Source: Pseudomonas sp. 30_B (GTDB lineage Bacteria; Pseudomonadota; Gammaproteobacteria; Pseudomonadales; Pseudomonadaceae). Taken from it: a stretch of 64,000 nt of DNA. The stretch spans positions 248,001 through 312,000 of the forward strand of contig NZ_JAFGYY010000002.1 of assembly GCF_017491605.1 (NCBI RefSeq), read 5' to 3'. Below are positions 29,005 to 37,452 of this stretch, in pieces. The position numbers were made by a program, and so were the translations under genes. The notes under the pieces were generated by a model. That model was not told the origin of the DNA and searched no databases. It saw only the letters and a program-made list of their open reading frames with translations. Every line of letters starts with the position of its first letter. Within the stretch, counting starts at the first letter, position 1.

Positions 29005-30231
29005 ATGACCCCGCAAGACGCGCTGGACAAGGTATTCGCACCCGCCAAACTGGCCGGCCTGACCCTGCGTAACCGGGTGATCAAGACCGCCACCTTCGAG
29101 GGCATGTGCCCGGGCGGCATGCCCAGCGAAGACCTGGTCGCGCACCACGCACGCATGGCCCGTGGCGGCGTCGCCCTGAGCACCGTGGCCTACTGCGGCG
29201 TATCGCCCGACGGCCTGACCTTCCCCGATCAGATGTGGATGCACGAAGGCGTCTTCGACAAGTTGCGTGACCTGGCCGGGGCGGTACACCGCGAGGGCGG
29301 GGCGGTGTCGGCGCAGCTGGCGCACTGCGGCTTCTTCAGCCGCAATCGCCCGCAGAACATCCCGCGCCCACGCGGCCCCAGCGCCTGCATCAACCAGTAC
29401 GGTCTGTTCTCCGGCGTACCCTTCGCCGGCGCCATGGGCGATGCGGACATCCGCAAGACCCTCGACGAATACCGCAACGCGGCGGCCTTCGTGAAACGCG
29501 CCGGCTTCGACGCCATCGAAATCCACATGGGCCACGGCTACCTGCTCAGCCAGTTCATCTCCCCGGCCACCAACAAGCGCACCGACGCCTACGGCGGCAG
29601 CCTGGACAACCGCCTGCGCCTGCCGCTGGAAGTGCTGGCGGCGGTGCGCGAGGCGGTGGGCGACGACTTCCCGATCCTGGCCAAGCTCAACCTCAGCGAC
29701 GGCTTCGCCGGCGGCCTGGAGATCGACGAATCCTGCCGCGCCGCCCAGCGCCTGGCCGAGCATGGCCTGAACGCACTGGTCATGAGCGGCGGTTTCACCA
29801 GCCGCTCGCCGATGTACCTGTTCCGTGGCGAAAGCCCGCTGCAGCAGATGATCCCGCTGGAACCCAACCCATTGCAGCGCACCGCGATGAAATGGTTCGG
29901 CGGCCGCCTGTTCGCCAGCTCGCCCTACGCCGAGATGTACTTCCTCGACCAGGCCCGCCGCGTACGCCAGGCCACCGACATGCCGCTGGTGTACCTGGGC
30001 GGCGTGAGCACCCGCGACAGCCTGCAACGCGCCATGGGCGAAGGCTTCGACTTCGTCGCCATGGGCCGCGCCCTGCTGCGCGACCCCGATCTGGTGCGCA
30101 ACATCCAGCAGCAGGCCGGGCGCTACGAGAACGGCTGCAACCACTGCAACCAGTGCGTAGCAACCATGGGGCTGCCGGGTGGGATTCGCTGTGTGCTGAA
30201 CCGGCCGGAGAGTTTTGCGGCGGTTCTTTAG
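29005..30231 (+). CDS. NADH:flavin oxidoreductase, old yellow enzyme family
   Basis: A 408-residue FMN-dependent TIM-barrel enzyme. Typical segments are RNRVIKTATFEGM near the N terminus, VSAQLAHCGFFSR, EIHMGHGYLLSQFISPATNKRTDAYGGSLDNR and LGGVSTRDSLQRAMGEGFDFVAMGRALL. The end carries CNHCNQC and GGIRCV, the spacing seen in members with a 4Fe-4S cluster, but without a further C-terminal domain. It would reduce an activated C=C bond. It starts 1 nt after the RibBA-like stop and ends the operon. Confidence 0.9.
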   Translation: MTPQDALDKVFAPAKLAGLTLRNRVIKTATFEGMCPGGMPSEDLVAHHARMARGGVALSTVAYCGVSPDGLTFPDQMWMHEGVFDKLRDLAGAVHREGGAVSAQLAHCGFFSRNRPQNIPRPRGPSACINQYGLFSGVPFAGAMGDADIRKTLDEYRNAAAFVKRAGFDAIEIHMGHGYLLSQFISPATNKRTDAYGGSLDNRLRLPLEVLAAVREAVGDDFPILAKLNLSDGFAGGLEIDESCRAAQRLAEHGLNALVMSGGFTSRSPMYLFRGESPLQQMIPLEPNPLQRTAMKWFGGRLFASSPYAEMYFLDQARRVRQATDMPLVYLGGVSTRDSLQRAMGEGFDFVAMGRALLRDPDLVRNIQQQAGRYENGCNHCNQCVATMGLPGGIRCVLNRPESFAAVL

Positions 30232-30251
30232 GTCGTACCCAAGACGTAAAG

Positions 30252-30290
30252 AAAAACGGCCTGCACCTTTCGGTGCAGGCCGTTTTCTTT
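30252..30290. terminator. Bidirectional rho-independent terminator
   Basis: Stem AAAACGGCCTGCACC / GGTGCAGGCCGTTTT with a 4-nt loop, A-rich on the left and T-rich on the right. It separates the plus-strand catabolic operon from the convergent autotransporter gene and can serve both. Confidence 0.92.
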
Positions 30291-30335
30291 TGCCTACCCC
30301 TCAGGCGCCCTGTCGGCCCCTGAGGGTTACCGCAC

Positions 30336-32246
30336 TTAGAAGTCGAACCCCAGGCTGATAGTGCCGCTCAGGCCATGGTTGTCCGAGCCTTGCAAGCCCT
30401 GGGCAGTGGCGCTGACGCTGACCGCGCCGGCGCGGGCGGTGAGGCCGGCGCCGACCTTGAACAGGTCGCGGTCGTTGAAGGCCGAGACCTGTTCCACGGC
30501 GAAGCCCTGGACCGCCCCCTGGCTCTTCACCTCGGGATTGCCGAAGGCGTGCTCGTAGCCCAGGTTCAGCCCCGGCTCCAGGCTCCAGTCGCCGACGCGG
30601 GACTGGCCGAAGCCCAGGTTCAGTCCGCCGACCAGGCTGGTGACGGTCTTGTCGACGGTGTCGACGTCCAGGGCCAGTTCGCTGCCGTGTTCAGTGAAGC
30701 TGTCCAGGCGGACCTGGCTGACGCGCACGCCGAGGGTCGGCTCCAGCGTCAGGTTGTCGCTGTGGGTGCGGTAGCCGAGGTTGGCCAGGGCACTGAACAG
30801 GCTGCCCTGGGTATCGCCCTTGGCACGGCCCAGGTCGTAGCCGAGGTCGCGGCGGCTGTCGTAGTCGACGTAGCCGGCGTCCAGGCGCAGGTCGGCATAG
30901 GCGCCCTGATCCAGGCTGTCGAAGGCGTAGCGGCCCCCCAGGGTGATGAAGGTGAGGTCGGCGTCGGCGGAGGCGCCGGAGCTGGCCACGTCGCCGTTGG
31001 AGTAGCCGAAGCCTGCGCGGGCGCTGGTCTGGCTGTCGAAGCGGTGGGTCAGGCCGACCAGCATGCCCTGGCTGTGCTCGTTGCTGCTGGAGGCATGGGA
31101 GGAGCCGTCGGTGCCGACGTAGCTGGCCAGCGCGCTCATCCACAGCTGGTTCTCGCCTTCGCGCAGGTCGCGGCCGCTGGCGTAGGGGGCGATGGCGCTG
31201 TCGATCTGCATGGGTTGGCGCAGCAGGTAGCTGACCGAGTCGGCGTGGATCTGTCCGCCGACGCGCTGTTCCAGGCCACCCAGGCTGCCGGCGTCGATGG
31301 CCGATTGCAGGTAGTAGTTGTAGGCGCTGTAGCGGCCGGAGAGGTCGCTTTCCTGCAGGGCGGCGAGCAGGCCGGCGCCGGCCGCGGCGTTGCCGGCGAG
31401 CCCCGCCTGGCCGGGCAGGGTGCCGTAGCGGACCATCTTGCCGCGCAGCACGTAAATGGTTTCCTGGTCCAGGCCCAGGCCTTGCTTGAGGTAGTTGTCG
31501 ACCGAGCCGTAGCTGGCGGTGATCTGGTCGAGGCCGGCCTGCAGGTAGCTTTCTTCCACACCCAGCAACGGCGCATAGACGGCGGCCATTGCCGGCGCGT
31601 AGGCGCTGAGCTTGGCCAGGGTGGCGCTGATGCTGCCGGCGCTGTAGCTGTTGGTGGCCAGGTAGTCCTGCATGATGGTGGCCGAGTCGACGCCGGCGAT
31701 GGACTGCAGCATGGCGGCGGTCCAGCCGGTGCGGTCCTTGCCGGAGGTGCAGTGGAAGATCACCGGGTCTTCGGCGCTGGCCAATTCCATGAACAGTTCG
31801 CGGTAGCGCGCCCGCTGGCCGGCGTCGGTGACGAAGTCGCGGTTCAGGTCGCGCATCCACTCCTTGGCGGCGGCGGGGCTGGTGAGGGGCGGATGCACCT
31901 GCTCGCCGCCGATGATGTTGATGTTCTCGTAGCGCGCGCCGGCGGGAAGGACGTCCGGTGCCTGGGCGATTTCGCCGGGGGTGCGCAGGTCGAAGATTTC
32001 GCCGATCCCCAGTCCTTCGAGGATGGTCTTGTCGTTGCCCTTCAGGGTCAGGGCGTTGGAGCGGTAGAACACGCCGGAACGCATGACGCCGCCGTTGGCG
32101 GTGACGTCGGCCTGGGAGGTGCCGGCGACGTCGCGGAAGTTGTCTGCTCCGGTGAGGCGCGGGGTATCCAGCGAGAGGTCGAGGGCGAGGGCGGAGGTGT
32201 GCGGCAGGCAGAGCAGAGCAGCGGGGATGAGCAGTCGCTTGGCCAC
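30336..32246 (-). CDS. Tyrosine-phosphatase-like domain fused to an autotransporter barrel
   Basis: A 636-residue protein. A signal peptide (residues 1 to ~22) is followed by a DSP/PTP-type phosphatase domain: LTGADNFRDVAGT, GVFYRSNAL, IFDLRTPGEI and the active-site loop HCTSGKDRTGW with C166 and R172. The C-terminal ~270 residues form a beta-barrel autotransporter domain ending in the outer-membrane signature FDF. The start is GTG at 32246 with AAGGA upstream; no ATG fits. The phosphatase would be surface-exposed or periplasmic. It shares a strand with the DUF1329/DUF1302 genes but has its own gap of 168 nt. Confidence 0.88.
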   Translation of the reverse strand: MAKRLLIPAALLCLPHTSALALDLSLDTPRLTGADNFRDVAGTSQADVTANGGVMRSGVFYRSNALTLKGNDKTILEGLGIGEIFDLRTPGEIAQAPDVLPAGARYENINIIGGEQVHPPLTSPAAAKEWMRDLNRDFVTDAGQRARYRELFMELASAEDPVIFHCTSGKDRTGWTAAMLQSIAGVDSATIMQDYLATNSYSAGSISATLAKLSAYAPAMAAVYAPLLGVEESYLQAGLDQITASYGSVDNYLKQGLGLDQETIYVLRGKMVRYGTLPGQAGLAGNAAAGAGLLAALQESDLSGRYSAYNYYLQSAIDAGSLGGLEQRVGGQIHADSVSYLLRQPMQIDSAIAPYASGRDLREGENQLWMSALASYVGTDGSSHASSSNEHSQGMLVGLTHRFDSQTSARAGFGYSNGDVASSGASADADLTFITLGGRYAFDSLDQGAYADLRLDAGYVDYDSRRDLGYDLGRAKGDTQGSLFSALANLGYRTHSDNLTLEPTLGVRVSQVRLDSFTEHGSELALDVDTVDKTVTSLVGGLNLGFGQSRVGDWSLEPGLNLGYEHAFGNPEVKSQGAVQGFAVEQVSAFNDRDLFKVGAGLTARAGAVSVSATAQGLQGSDNHGLSGTISLGFDF

Positions 32247-32369
32247 GAGGGATGATCCTTATCGAGGGTGGTGGTCATGACGCTGTGCGATGAGCCCGGC
32301 GGCTCATGCACGGGTGCGTCATCGTTTCCGGCGCGAACACTACCGCGCCAAAATGAAATTCTCGGGACG

Positions 32370-32405
32370 AAAAAAAACCGGACGCCCCGGTGAGGGACGT
32401 CCGGC
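32370..32405 (-). terminator. Terminator after the DUF1329 gene
   Basis: On the minus strand the hairpin has CCGGACG-type arms with one mismatch further in, followed by a run of eight T residues. It ends the DUF1302-DUF1329 transcript 10 nt after the stop, before the autotransporter gene. Confidence 0.85.
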
Positions 32406-32414
32406 CTGGCAGGC

Positions 32415-33794
32415 TTACTGACCGAGCTTGCGCAGGTTGCTGGCGGTGAAGTAGCTGGCGTCGAAGCGAGCGTCGTTCAGGTGGGCGGTGCCGCCCATGC
32501 CGTTGACCAGGCGGTCGACCAGGTAGGAGCCGGCGATCAGGTCGTGGTACACCGCGACGCGGGCGTGGAAGGCCTGGATCTCGTAGGCGTAGACCGAGGT
32601 CTGCACGTTGGTGCGCCACAGCTGGCCCTTGGCGTCGTAGTTGTCGGCGAGGGTGGCGGTCCAGCTGTCCTCGTCGAGGTACAGGCGGCGCTTGGCGTAG
32701 ATGTGGCGGCTGCCCGGACGCAGGGTGCCTTCCAGTACCCACACACGGTGCAGTTCATAGCGCACGGCGTCGGGGTTCAGGTGGCCGTTCTCGGTGAGCA
32801 GGGCGTTCAGGTCCTGATCCGGGTCGTCGAGCTTGTAGTTGTTGTACGGGATGTACATCTCCTGCTTGCCGACCATCTTCCATTCGTAGCGGTCCGGGGC
32901 GCCGTTGAACAGGCGGTCCTCGTCCATCACGCGGAAGCCACCGGCGCCGTACGGAGTGTCATAGCCGACGGTGGGCGCGCGGCGCACGCGGCGGGTGCCG
33001 GGGATGTACTGCCAGCTCTGGCGGGGCTGGGCCACCGGGTTGCTGAATTCGTTGGTGAGGATGATCTCGCCTTTCTTGCGCACCGGCTCCAGGGTGCTGA
33101 TCATCGCGTAGGCCTGGATGCCGTCGTAGGCCTTGGCGTCGCCGGTGGGGTTATCCCAGGGCGAGAGGATCTGGTAGTGGACCTTCTCGAACACGCGGCT
33201 CTGGTTGGACAGGGTCAGGGCCATCAGGTAGGTGGCTTCTTCCTTCCAGGCACGGCTGGGCAGGTTGTGGTTCCAGATCAGCTCGTAGCCGTTCTTCGGA
33301 ATCGGGAAGGGCGAGGCGCCGTAGGCGTTGGTGACACCGTAGCCGTCACTGACCAGCTGGGCGTTGGCGGCGTTGTACTTGATGTTGTTTTCCACGGCTT
33401 CGGAGTAGCGGAAGTCGCGGTGGCTCGGGTAGACGACCAGCTTGTAGGTCTGCGGATAGCGCTTGAACAGGGCCTTCTGGCCGTCGGACAGCTTGCTCGC
33501 ATACTGGTCCATGTTCTGCGCGGTAATGGTGTACAGCGGCTTCTCGTCCGGGTACGGATCGGGACGCTTGTGGCCGGTGCCGTCGAACTTCACCTGGGGC
33601 GGCGCGCCGCGCCATTTGCCAGTCCAGGCAGGGATGCTGCCGTCGGCGTTGCCGGCTTTCTCGGCGCCCATCGGGGTCAGGTCCTTGCCCAGGCGGGCGA
33701 TTTCCTCGGGGCTGGCCTGGGCATGGGCGTTAAGGGTGGCGGCGGCCAGGCCGATGGAGATGAAGAGGGGCAGCAGGCGGGTTTTGCACGTCAT
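32415..33794 (-). CDS. DUF1329 outer-membrane-associated protein
   Basis: A 459-residue protein with a signal peptide (MTCKTRLLPLFISIGLAAATLNAHA) and the DUF1329 hallmark region near the start of the mature protein (LGKDLTPMGAEKAGNADGSIPAWTG). Members have a LolA/LolB-like fold and nearly always pair with DUF1302 genes in clusters for hydrophobic compounds. The pair may move a lipophilic substrate or product across the envelope; the mechanism is unproven. It follows the DUF1302 gene by 25 nt. Confidence 0.9.
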   Translation of the reverse strand: MTCKTRLLPLFISIGLAAATLNAHAQASPEEIARLGKDLTPMGAEKAGNADGSIPAWTGKWRGAPPQVKFDGTGHKRPDPYPDEKPLYTITAQNMDQYASKLSDGQKALFKRYPQTYKLVVYPSHRDFRYSEAVENNIKYNAANAQLVSDGYGVTNAYGASPFPIPKNGYELIWNHNLPSRAWKEEATYLMALTLSNQSRVFEKVHYQILSPWDNPTGDAKAYDGIQAYAMISTLEPVRKKGEIILTNEFSNPVAQPRQSWQYIPGTRRVRRAPTVGYDTPYGAGGFRVMDEDRLFNGAPDRYEWKMVGKQEMYIPYNNYKLDDPDQDLNALLTENGHLNPDAVRYELHRVWVLEGTLRPGSRHIYAKRRLYLDEDSWTATLADNYDAKGQLWRTNVQTSVYAYEIQAFHARVAVYHDLIAGSYLVDRLVNGMGGTAHLNDARFDASYFTASNLRKLGQ

Positions 33795-33819
33795 TTTCTT
33801 GTTCTCCTCGATATCAGGA

Positions 33820-35445
33820 TCAGAAGCTGTATTTCGCGCTGAGCGAGACGTTGTCGCGGTCGGACAGGGCGGTTTCGCTCGGGTTGCCGAGGAACACGTT
33901 GTAACGGGCCTCGATGGCGAAGTTGTTCAGGTAGCGCCAGGTGGTGCCGACGCCCAGGCGGTCGTCGCCTTCGCCCAGGCCGAAGCTGCCGGGCATCGAC
34001 GAGTTGCCGTTGACGGCCTGGCTGAAGATCAGCGGAACGCTGAGGTCCCAGCCGTTGAAGACGTTGTTGTAATCAAGGGTGAGGTTGACGGTGTAACCCC
34101 AGGCCGACTTGTCGTAGTACAGGGCGCCGGTGTTGGGGGTCTCGACCATCGCGTAGCCGCCGGTGCCGGTGGGCACGAAGACGTCGAAGCTGGGTGCCTT
34201 GTCGTTGCTCAGCACGCGGTTGTAGCCCACCTCGCCGGTCAGGGTGACGTTGTCGGCAAAGGGCTGGTTGCCATAGGAGTGGATGAAGGACATCAACGCT
34301 TCCATGGTCTTGGCGCGCACCGGGTGCGGCACCAGGCCGGTATCCACCAGCACCGGCTGACCGTCGCGGTAGCTCAGTTCGCCGCTGACGTTGGTGTCGC
34401 CCAGCACGGTGGAGAAGCTCGCGCCGTACAGGTCGATGTCGTCGAAGTAGCGCACCTGGTACTCGGCCTGGTTCCAGTGGCTGAGGAAGTCCAGCTGCGG
34501 CGACTTATCGTGGAAGCGCACGTAGTACAGGCCGAACTCGGTGTTGGCGAGTTGCTCGGCGCTGTAGGTCATCGCCAGGCCGAACTGGCCGGAGTCGTCG
34601 GGCTTGTCATCGCCGATGCGGCGGGTCAGGCCGAAGGCGTCGCTGTAGCCGCCGCGGTCCATCTGGTCGGTGATCGAGAAGTAGCTGCCGACGCCGTCGA
34701 TCTCGGTCTTCTGCCACTTGTACTGGTAGTAGGCCTGCACGCCGAGGGCGTCGGTGAGGGCGTACTGCACGAAGGCCTGGCCGACCGGCAGGAACAGTTC
34801 CTTGATCTCGATACCGGGGGTATTGGCCTTGGTGGCGTCCACCGGGCTCATCGCGCCGGAGATGCCGAAGCCGTTGAACAGGCTTTCACCCCAGCTCACC
34901 ACCTGGTTGCCGAGGCGTGCGTTGAGCGCGTGGCCGTCCAGGTCCCAGGTGCCGTAGCCATAGGTGTCGAGCATGCGCACGCCGTCGCCATGCTGGTCGA
35001 CGGTGTCCTCGGGGAATTCGTCGGCCTTGTTGCAACGGCCGGCGGCGACGCAGTTGGAGGTGCCGGTGGTGTTGTCGTTGCTGTGGTGATAGACGTCGTC
35101 GTAGAAGCCGGTGGCGCGGGCGAACAGGCCGAAGTCGTCGCGGAACTTGAAGTCGGCTTCAGTGAGGAAGCTGGCGCGGTTGTTGATCAAGCTGCCGCGA
35201 TCGAAGGCGTTGTTGCCGTCGTCGATGTTGGCGATCGCCGGGTTGCTGCCACCGTTGGACAGCGCGTGGGCGCGCTTCTCGGTACGCCAGGCGAGGCCGT
35301 AGCTGACGGTGGTGTTCCAGTTGACCTTGAGGTCGTCGTTGACATCGAACGACAGTGCCTGGGCCTGGCTGGCCAGGAACAGGCTGGAGGCGCTGATCGC
35401 AACGGCAAGGGGCATCGGCTGGAAGGCGATTCTTATTCTTGTCAT
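33820..35445 (-). CDS. DUF1302 beta-barrel protein
   Basis: A 541-residue protein with a signal peptide (residues 1 to ~30, ending SQAQA) and a long run of alternating short strands with aromatic ends, closing in SLSAKYSF as an outer-membrane barrel should. The N-terminal LSFDVNDDLKVNWNTTVSYGLAWR is typical of DUF1302. It is probably an outer-membrane channel or binding protein for hydrophobic compounds, with DUF1329 as partner. The ATG at 35445 starts the signal peptide; longer frames upstream are rejected. Confidence 0.9.
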   Translation of the reverse strand: MTRIRIAFQPMPLAVAISASSLFLASQAQALSFDVNDDLKVNWNTTVSYGLAWRTEKRAHALSNGGSNPAIANIDDGNNAFDRGSLINNRASFLTEADFKFRDDFGLFARATGFYDDVYHHSNDNTTGTSNCVAAGRCNKADEFPEDTVDQHGDGVRMLDTYGYGTWDLDGHALNARLGNQVVSWGESLFNGFGISGAMSPVDATKANTPGIEIKELFLPVGQAFVQYALTDALGVQAYYQYKWQKTEIDGVGSYFSITDQMDRGGYSDAFGLTRRIGDDKPDDSGQFGLAMTYSAEQLANTEFGLYYVRFHDKSPQLDFLSHWNQAEYQVRYFDDIDLYGASFSTVLGDTNVSGELSYRDGQPVLVDTGLVPHPVRAKTMEALMSFIHSYGNQPFADNVTLTGEVGYNRVLSNDKAPSFDVFVPTGTGGYAMVETPNTGALYYDKSAWGYTVNLTLDYNNVFNGWDLSVPLIFSQAVNGNSSMPGSFGLGEGDDRLGVGTTWRYLNNFAIEARYNVFLGNPSETALSDRDNVSLSAKYSF

Positions 35446-35538
35446 TTCGTCCTCTGCTCGGGCAGGCACGTTCGTCCAGACCCGGAACTGTGTTGGCGGG
35501 AGTGTGGCGGGGCTGACTATGTGGTCACCCGGATTCGT

Positions 35539-35614
35539 CAACATCGTCCGAAGGGACTAAGCCGGCGGGACGGTGCCGGAGCCCCTCCCGGGCTAGTCCC
35601 ATCGGACGATGTTG
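35539..35614. promoter_or_regulatory. Long imperfect inverted repeat between DUF1302 and FAD-dehydrogenase genes
   Basis: Left arm 35539-35563 and right arm 35590-35614 are inverted copies (core CATCGTCCGAAGGGAC versus CATCGTCCGATGGGAC), about 25 nt each with ~26 nt between them. They lie ~94 nt before the DUF1302 start and ~75 nt before the FAD-dehydrogenase start, the right place for a regulator dimer pair acting on both genes. The same core recurs at 24104 and, less exactly, at 21721. Confidence 0.7.
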
Positions 35615-35688
35615 GTACGCCTGGGCTGCGCGAAAAATCGCTGAGGAGGTGTGGGCAAGGACCCGCGCCAGCTCCCGGAGAACAGCGA

Positions 35689-37452
35689 ATGAACGCAAGG
35701 GCGAGCGGCCAGCAGAGCCGCGAGTGGGACTACGAATGTGACGTGCTGGTGGTGGGCAGCGGCGCCGGTGGCATGACCGCCGCACTGCGTGCCCGCGACT
35801 TCGGCATGGACGTGTTGGTGGTGGAGAAGAGCGACCGTTACGGCGGCACCTCGGCGGTGTCCGGCGGTGGCATCTGGATTCCCTGCAACCATCGGATCGC
35901 CGCCCTCGGCGGACAGGATTCGGCGCAGGAAGCGATCCGCTACATCCGCGCCGTGACTCGGGATCTGGTGACCGATGGCCGCGTCGAGGCCTACGTCGAA
36001 CACGGCCGGCGCATGGTCGAATACCTGGAGGCGAACAGTCGGGTGCGCTTCGAGGCGCAGCCCGAGTACGCCGACTATTACCCCGAGGTTCCGGGCGGCA
36101 AGCCGGGCTTCCGCTCCATGGACCCGCTGCCGTTCGACGCCCGCGAGCTGGGCGAGGAATTCGCGCGGATGCGCGAGCCGTCGCCGGGCACCCTGATGAT
36201 GGGCCGCGTCGCCATGACCATGAAGGAAGCGCGCGTGCTGCTCTGTCGTGGCCCCGGTTGGGTCGGGCTGACAATGAAGATTCTCTGGCGCTACTGGCGC
36301 GACCTGGGCGGACGACTGAGCTCGAAGCGCGACCGCTTCCTGACCCTGGGCAACGCCCTGGTCGCCGCGCTGCGCCGTTCGCTGCTCGATCGCCAGGTAC
36401 CGCTATGGCTGGAGGCGCCGCTGCAGGGCCTGATCGAGGAAGACGGCCGGGTGGTGGGCGCCGAACTGCTGCACAAGGGCCGTCCGCTGCGGGTGCACGC
36501 CCGCAAGGCGGTGGTCATTGCCGCCGGTGGCTTCGAACGCAACCAGGCGATGCGCAGCCAGTACCATCCGCAGCCATCGCAGAGCCAGTGGAGCGCCACG
36601 CCGCCGTACAACAGCGGCGATGGCATCCGCGCCGGCCAGGCACTGGGCGCAGCTACCGCGCTGATGGAACATGCCTGGTGGGCACCGACCACCCACGTCG
36701 AAGGTGAGGAAAAGCAGCGCGCGCTGTTCGTCGAGCGCACCCTGCCGGGTTGCGTGCTGGTGGACTCCGCCGGCCAGCGCTTCGTCAACGAAGCCGCGCC
36801 CTACACCGACATCGTCTACGCCATGTACGGCCACAACACCGAGCAGGCGCGCAGTGTGCCGTGCTGGATGGTGTTCGACGCCGAGTTCCGCCGCAAATAC
36901 CCCTGCGGCGCCTTGCTGCCGGGCTACGCGCAACCCGACAACCGCCTGCCCAAGCACCTGCACGGCTACTACCACAAGGCCGACAGCATCGCCGAACTGG
37001 CCACTGCCATCGGCGTCGACGGCGCGGGCCTGGCCCGTACGCTCGAGCGCTTCAACCGCAATGCGGCGCTGGGCCAGGACCCGGACTTCCACAAGGGCGA
37101 GTCGGCTTTCGACCGCTATTACGGCGACCCCACCGTGCTGCCCAACCCGTGCCTGGCGCCGCTGCTCAAGGCGCCGTTCTACGCGGTGCAGATCAACGCC
37201 GGCGACATCGGCACCAAGGGCGGCCTGCTCACCGACGTGCATGCCCGTGTGCTGCGCGACGACGGCAGCCCCATCGCCGGCCTGTACGCCATCGGCAACT
37301 CCGCCGCCTCGATGATGGGCACCACCTATCCGGGCGCCGGCTCCACCATCGGCCCGGCGATGACCTTCGGGTTCCTCGCTGCCGAGCACATCCAGCAACA
37401 GGCCGGGCAGACTCACGCCCGCTCCAGCCAGGAGGCTTCGAACAATGTCTGA
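35689..37452 (+). CDS. FAD-dependent dehydrogenase, 3-ketosteroid delta-1-dehydrogenase-like
   Basis: A 587-residue flavoprotein of the succinate-dehydrogenase/fumarate-reductase FAD family. The dinucleotide motif VVGSGAGGMTAALRARDFG is at residues ~21-39, followed by EKSDRYGGTSAVSGGGIWIP. The C terminus has GLYAIGNSAASMMGTTYPGAGSTIGPAMTFG, where KstD enzymes have the active-site Tyr-x-x-x-Gly. It would introduce a ring double bond next to a ketone. The ATG at 35689 has GGAG 7 nt upstream. It overlaps the next SDR gene by 8 nt. Confidence 0.87.
   Translation: MNARASGQQSREWDYECDVLVVGSGAGGMTAALRARDFGMDVLVVEKSDRYGGTSAVSGGGIWIPCNHRIAALGGQDSAQEAIRYIRAVTRDLVTDGRVEAYVEHGRRMVEYLEANSRVRFEAQPEYADYYPEVPGGKPGFRSMDPLPFDARELGEEFARMREPSPGTLMMGRVAMTMKEARVLLCRGPGWVGLTMKILWRYWRDLGGRLSSKRDRFLTLGNALVAALRRSLLDRQVPLWLEAPLQGLIEEDGRVVGAELLHKGRPLRVHARKAVVIAAGGFERNQAMRSQYHPQPSQSQWSATPPYNSGDGIRAGQALGAATALMEHAWWAPTTHVEGEEKQRALFVERTLPGCVLVDSAGQRFVNEAAPYTDIVYAMYGHNTEQARSVPCWMVFDAEFRRKYPCGALLPGYAQPDNRLPKHLHGYYHKADSIAELATAIGVDGAGLARTLERFNRNAALGQDPDFHKGESAFDRYYGDPTVLPNPCLAPLLKAPFYAVQINAGDIGTKGGLLTDVHARVLRDDGSPIAGLYAIGNSAASMMGTTYPGAGSTIGPAMTFGFLAAEHIQQQAGQTHARSSQEASNNV

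Noticed and set aside
30375..32255. 626-codon plus-strand frame opposite the autotransporter gene
   Set aside because: A shadow of the minus-strand gene; composition is Val/Gly/Ala repeats and no family feature is seen.
33463..35688. Very long open frame on the plus strand reaching back over the DUF1302 and DUF1329 genes
   Set aside because: It is antisense to two well-supported secreted-protein genes and has the low-complexity Val/Ala/Gly/Asp look of a GC-rich shadow frame. Only the part from 35689 is a real gene.
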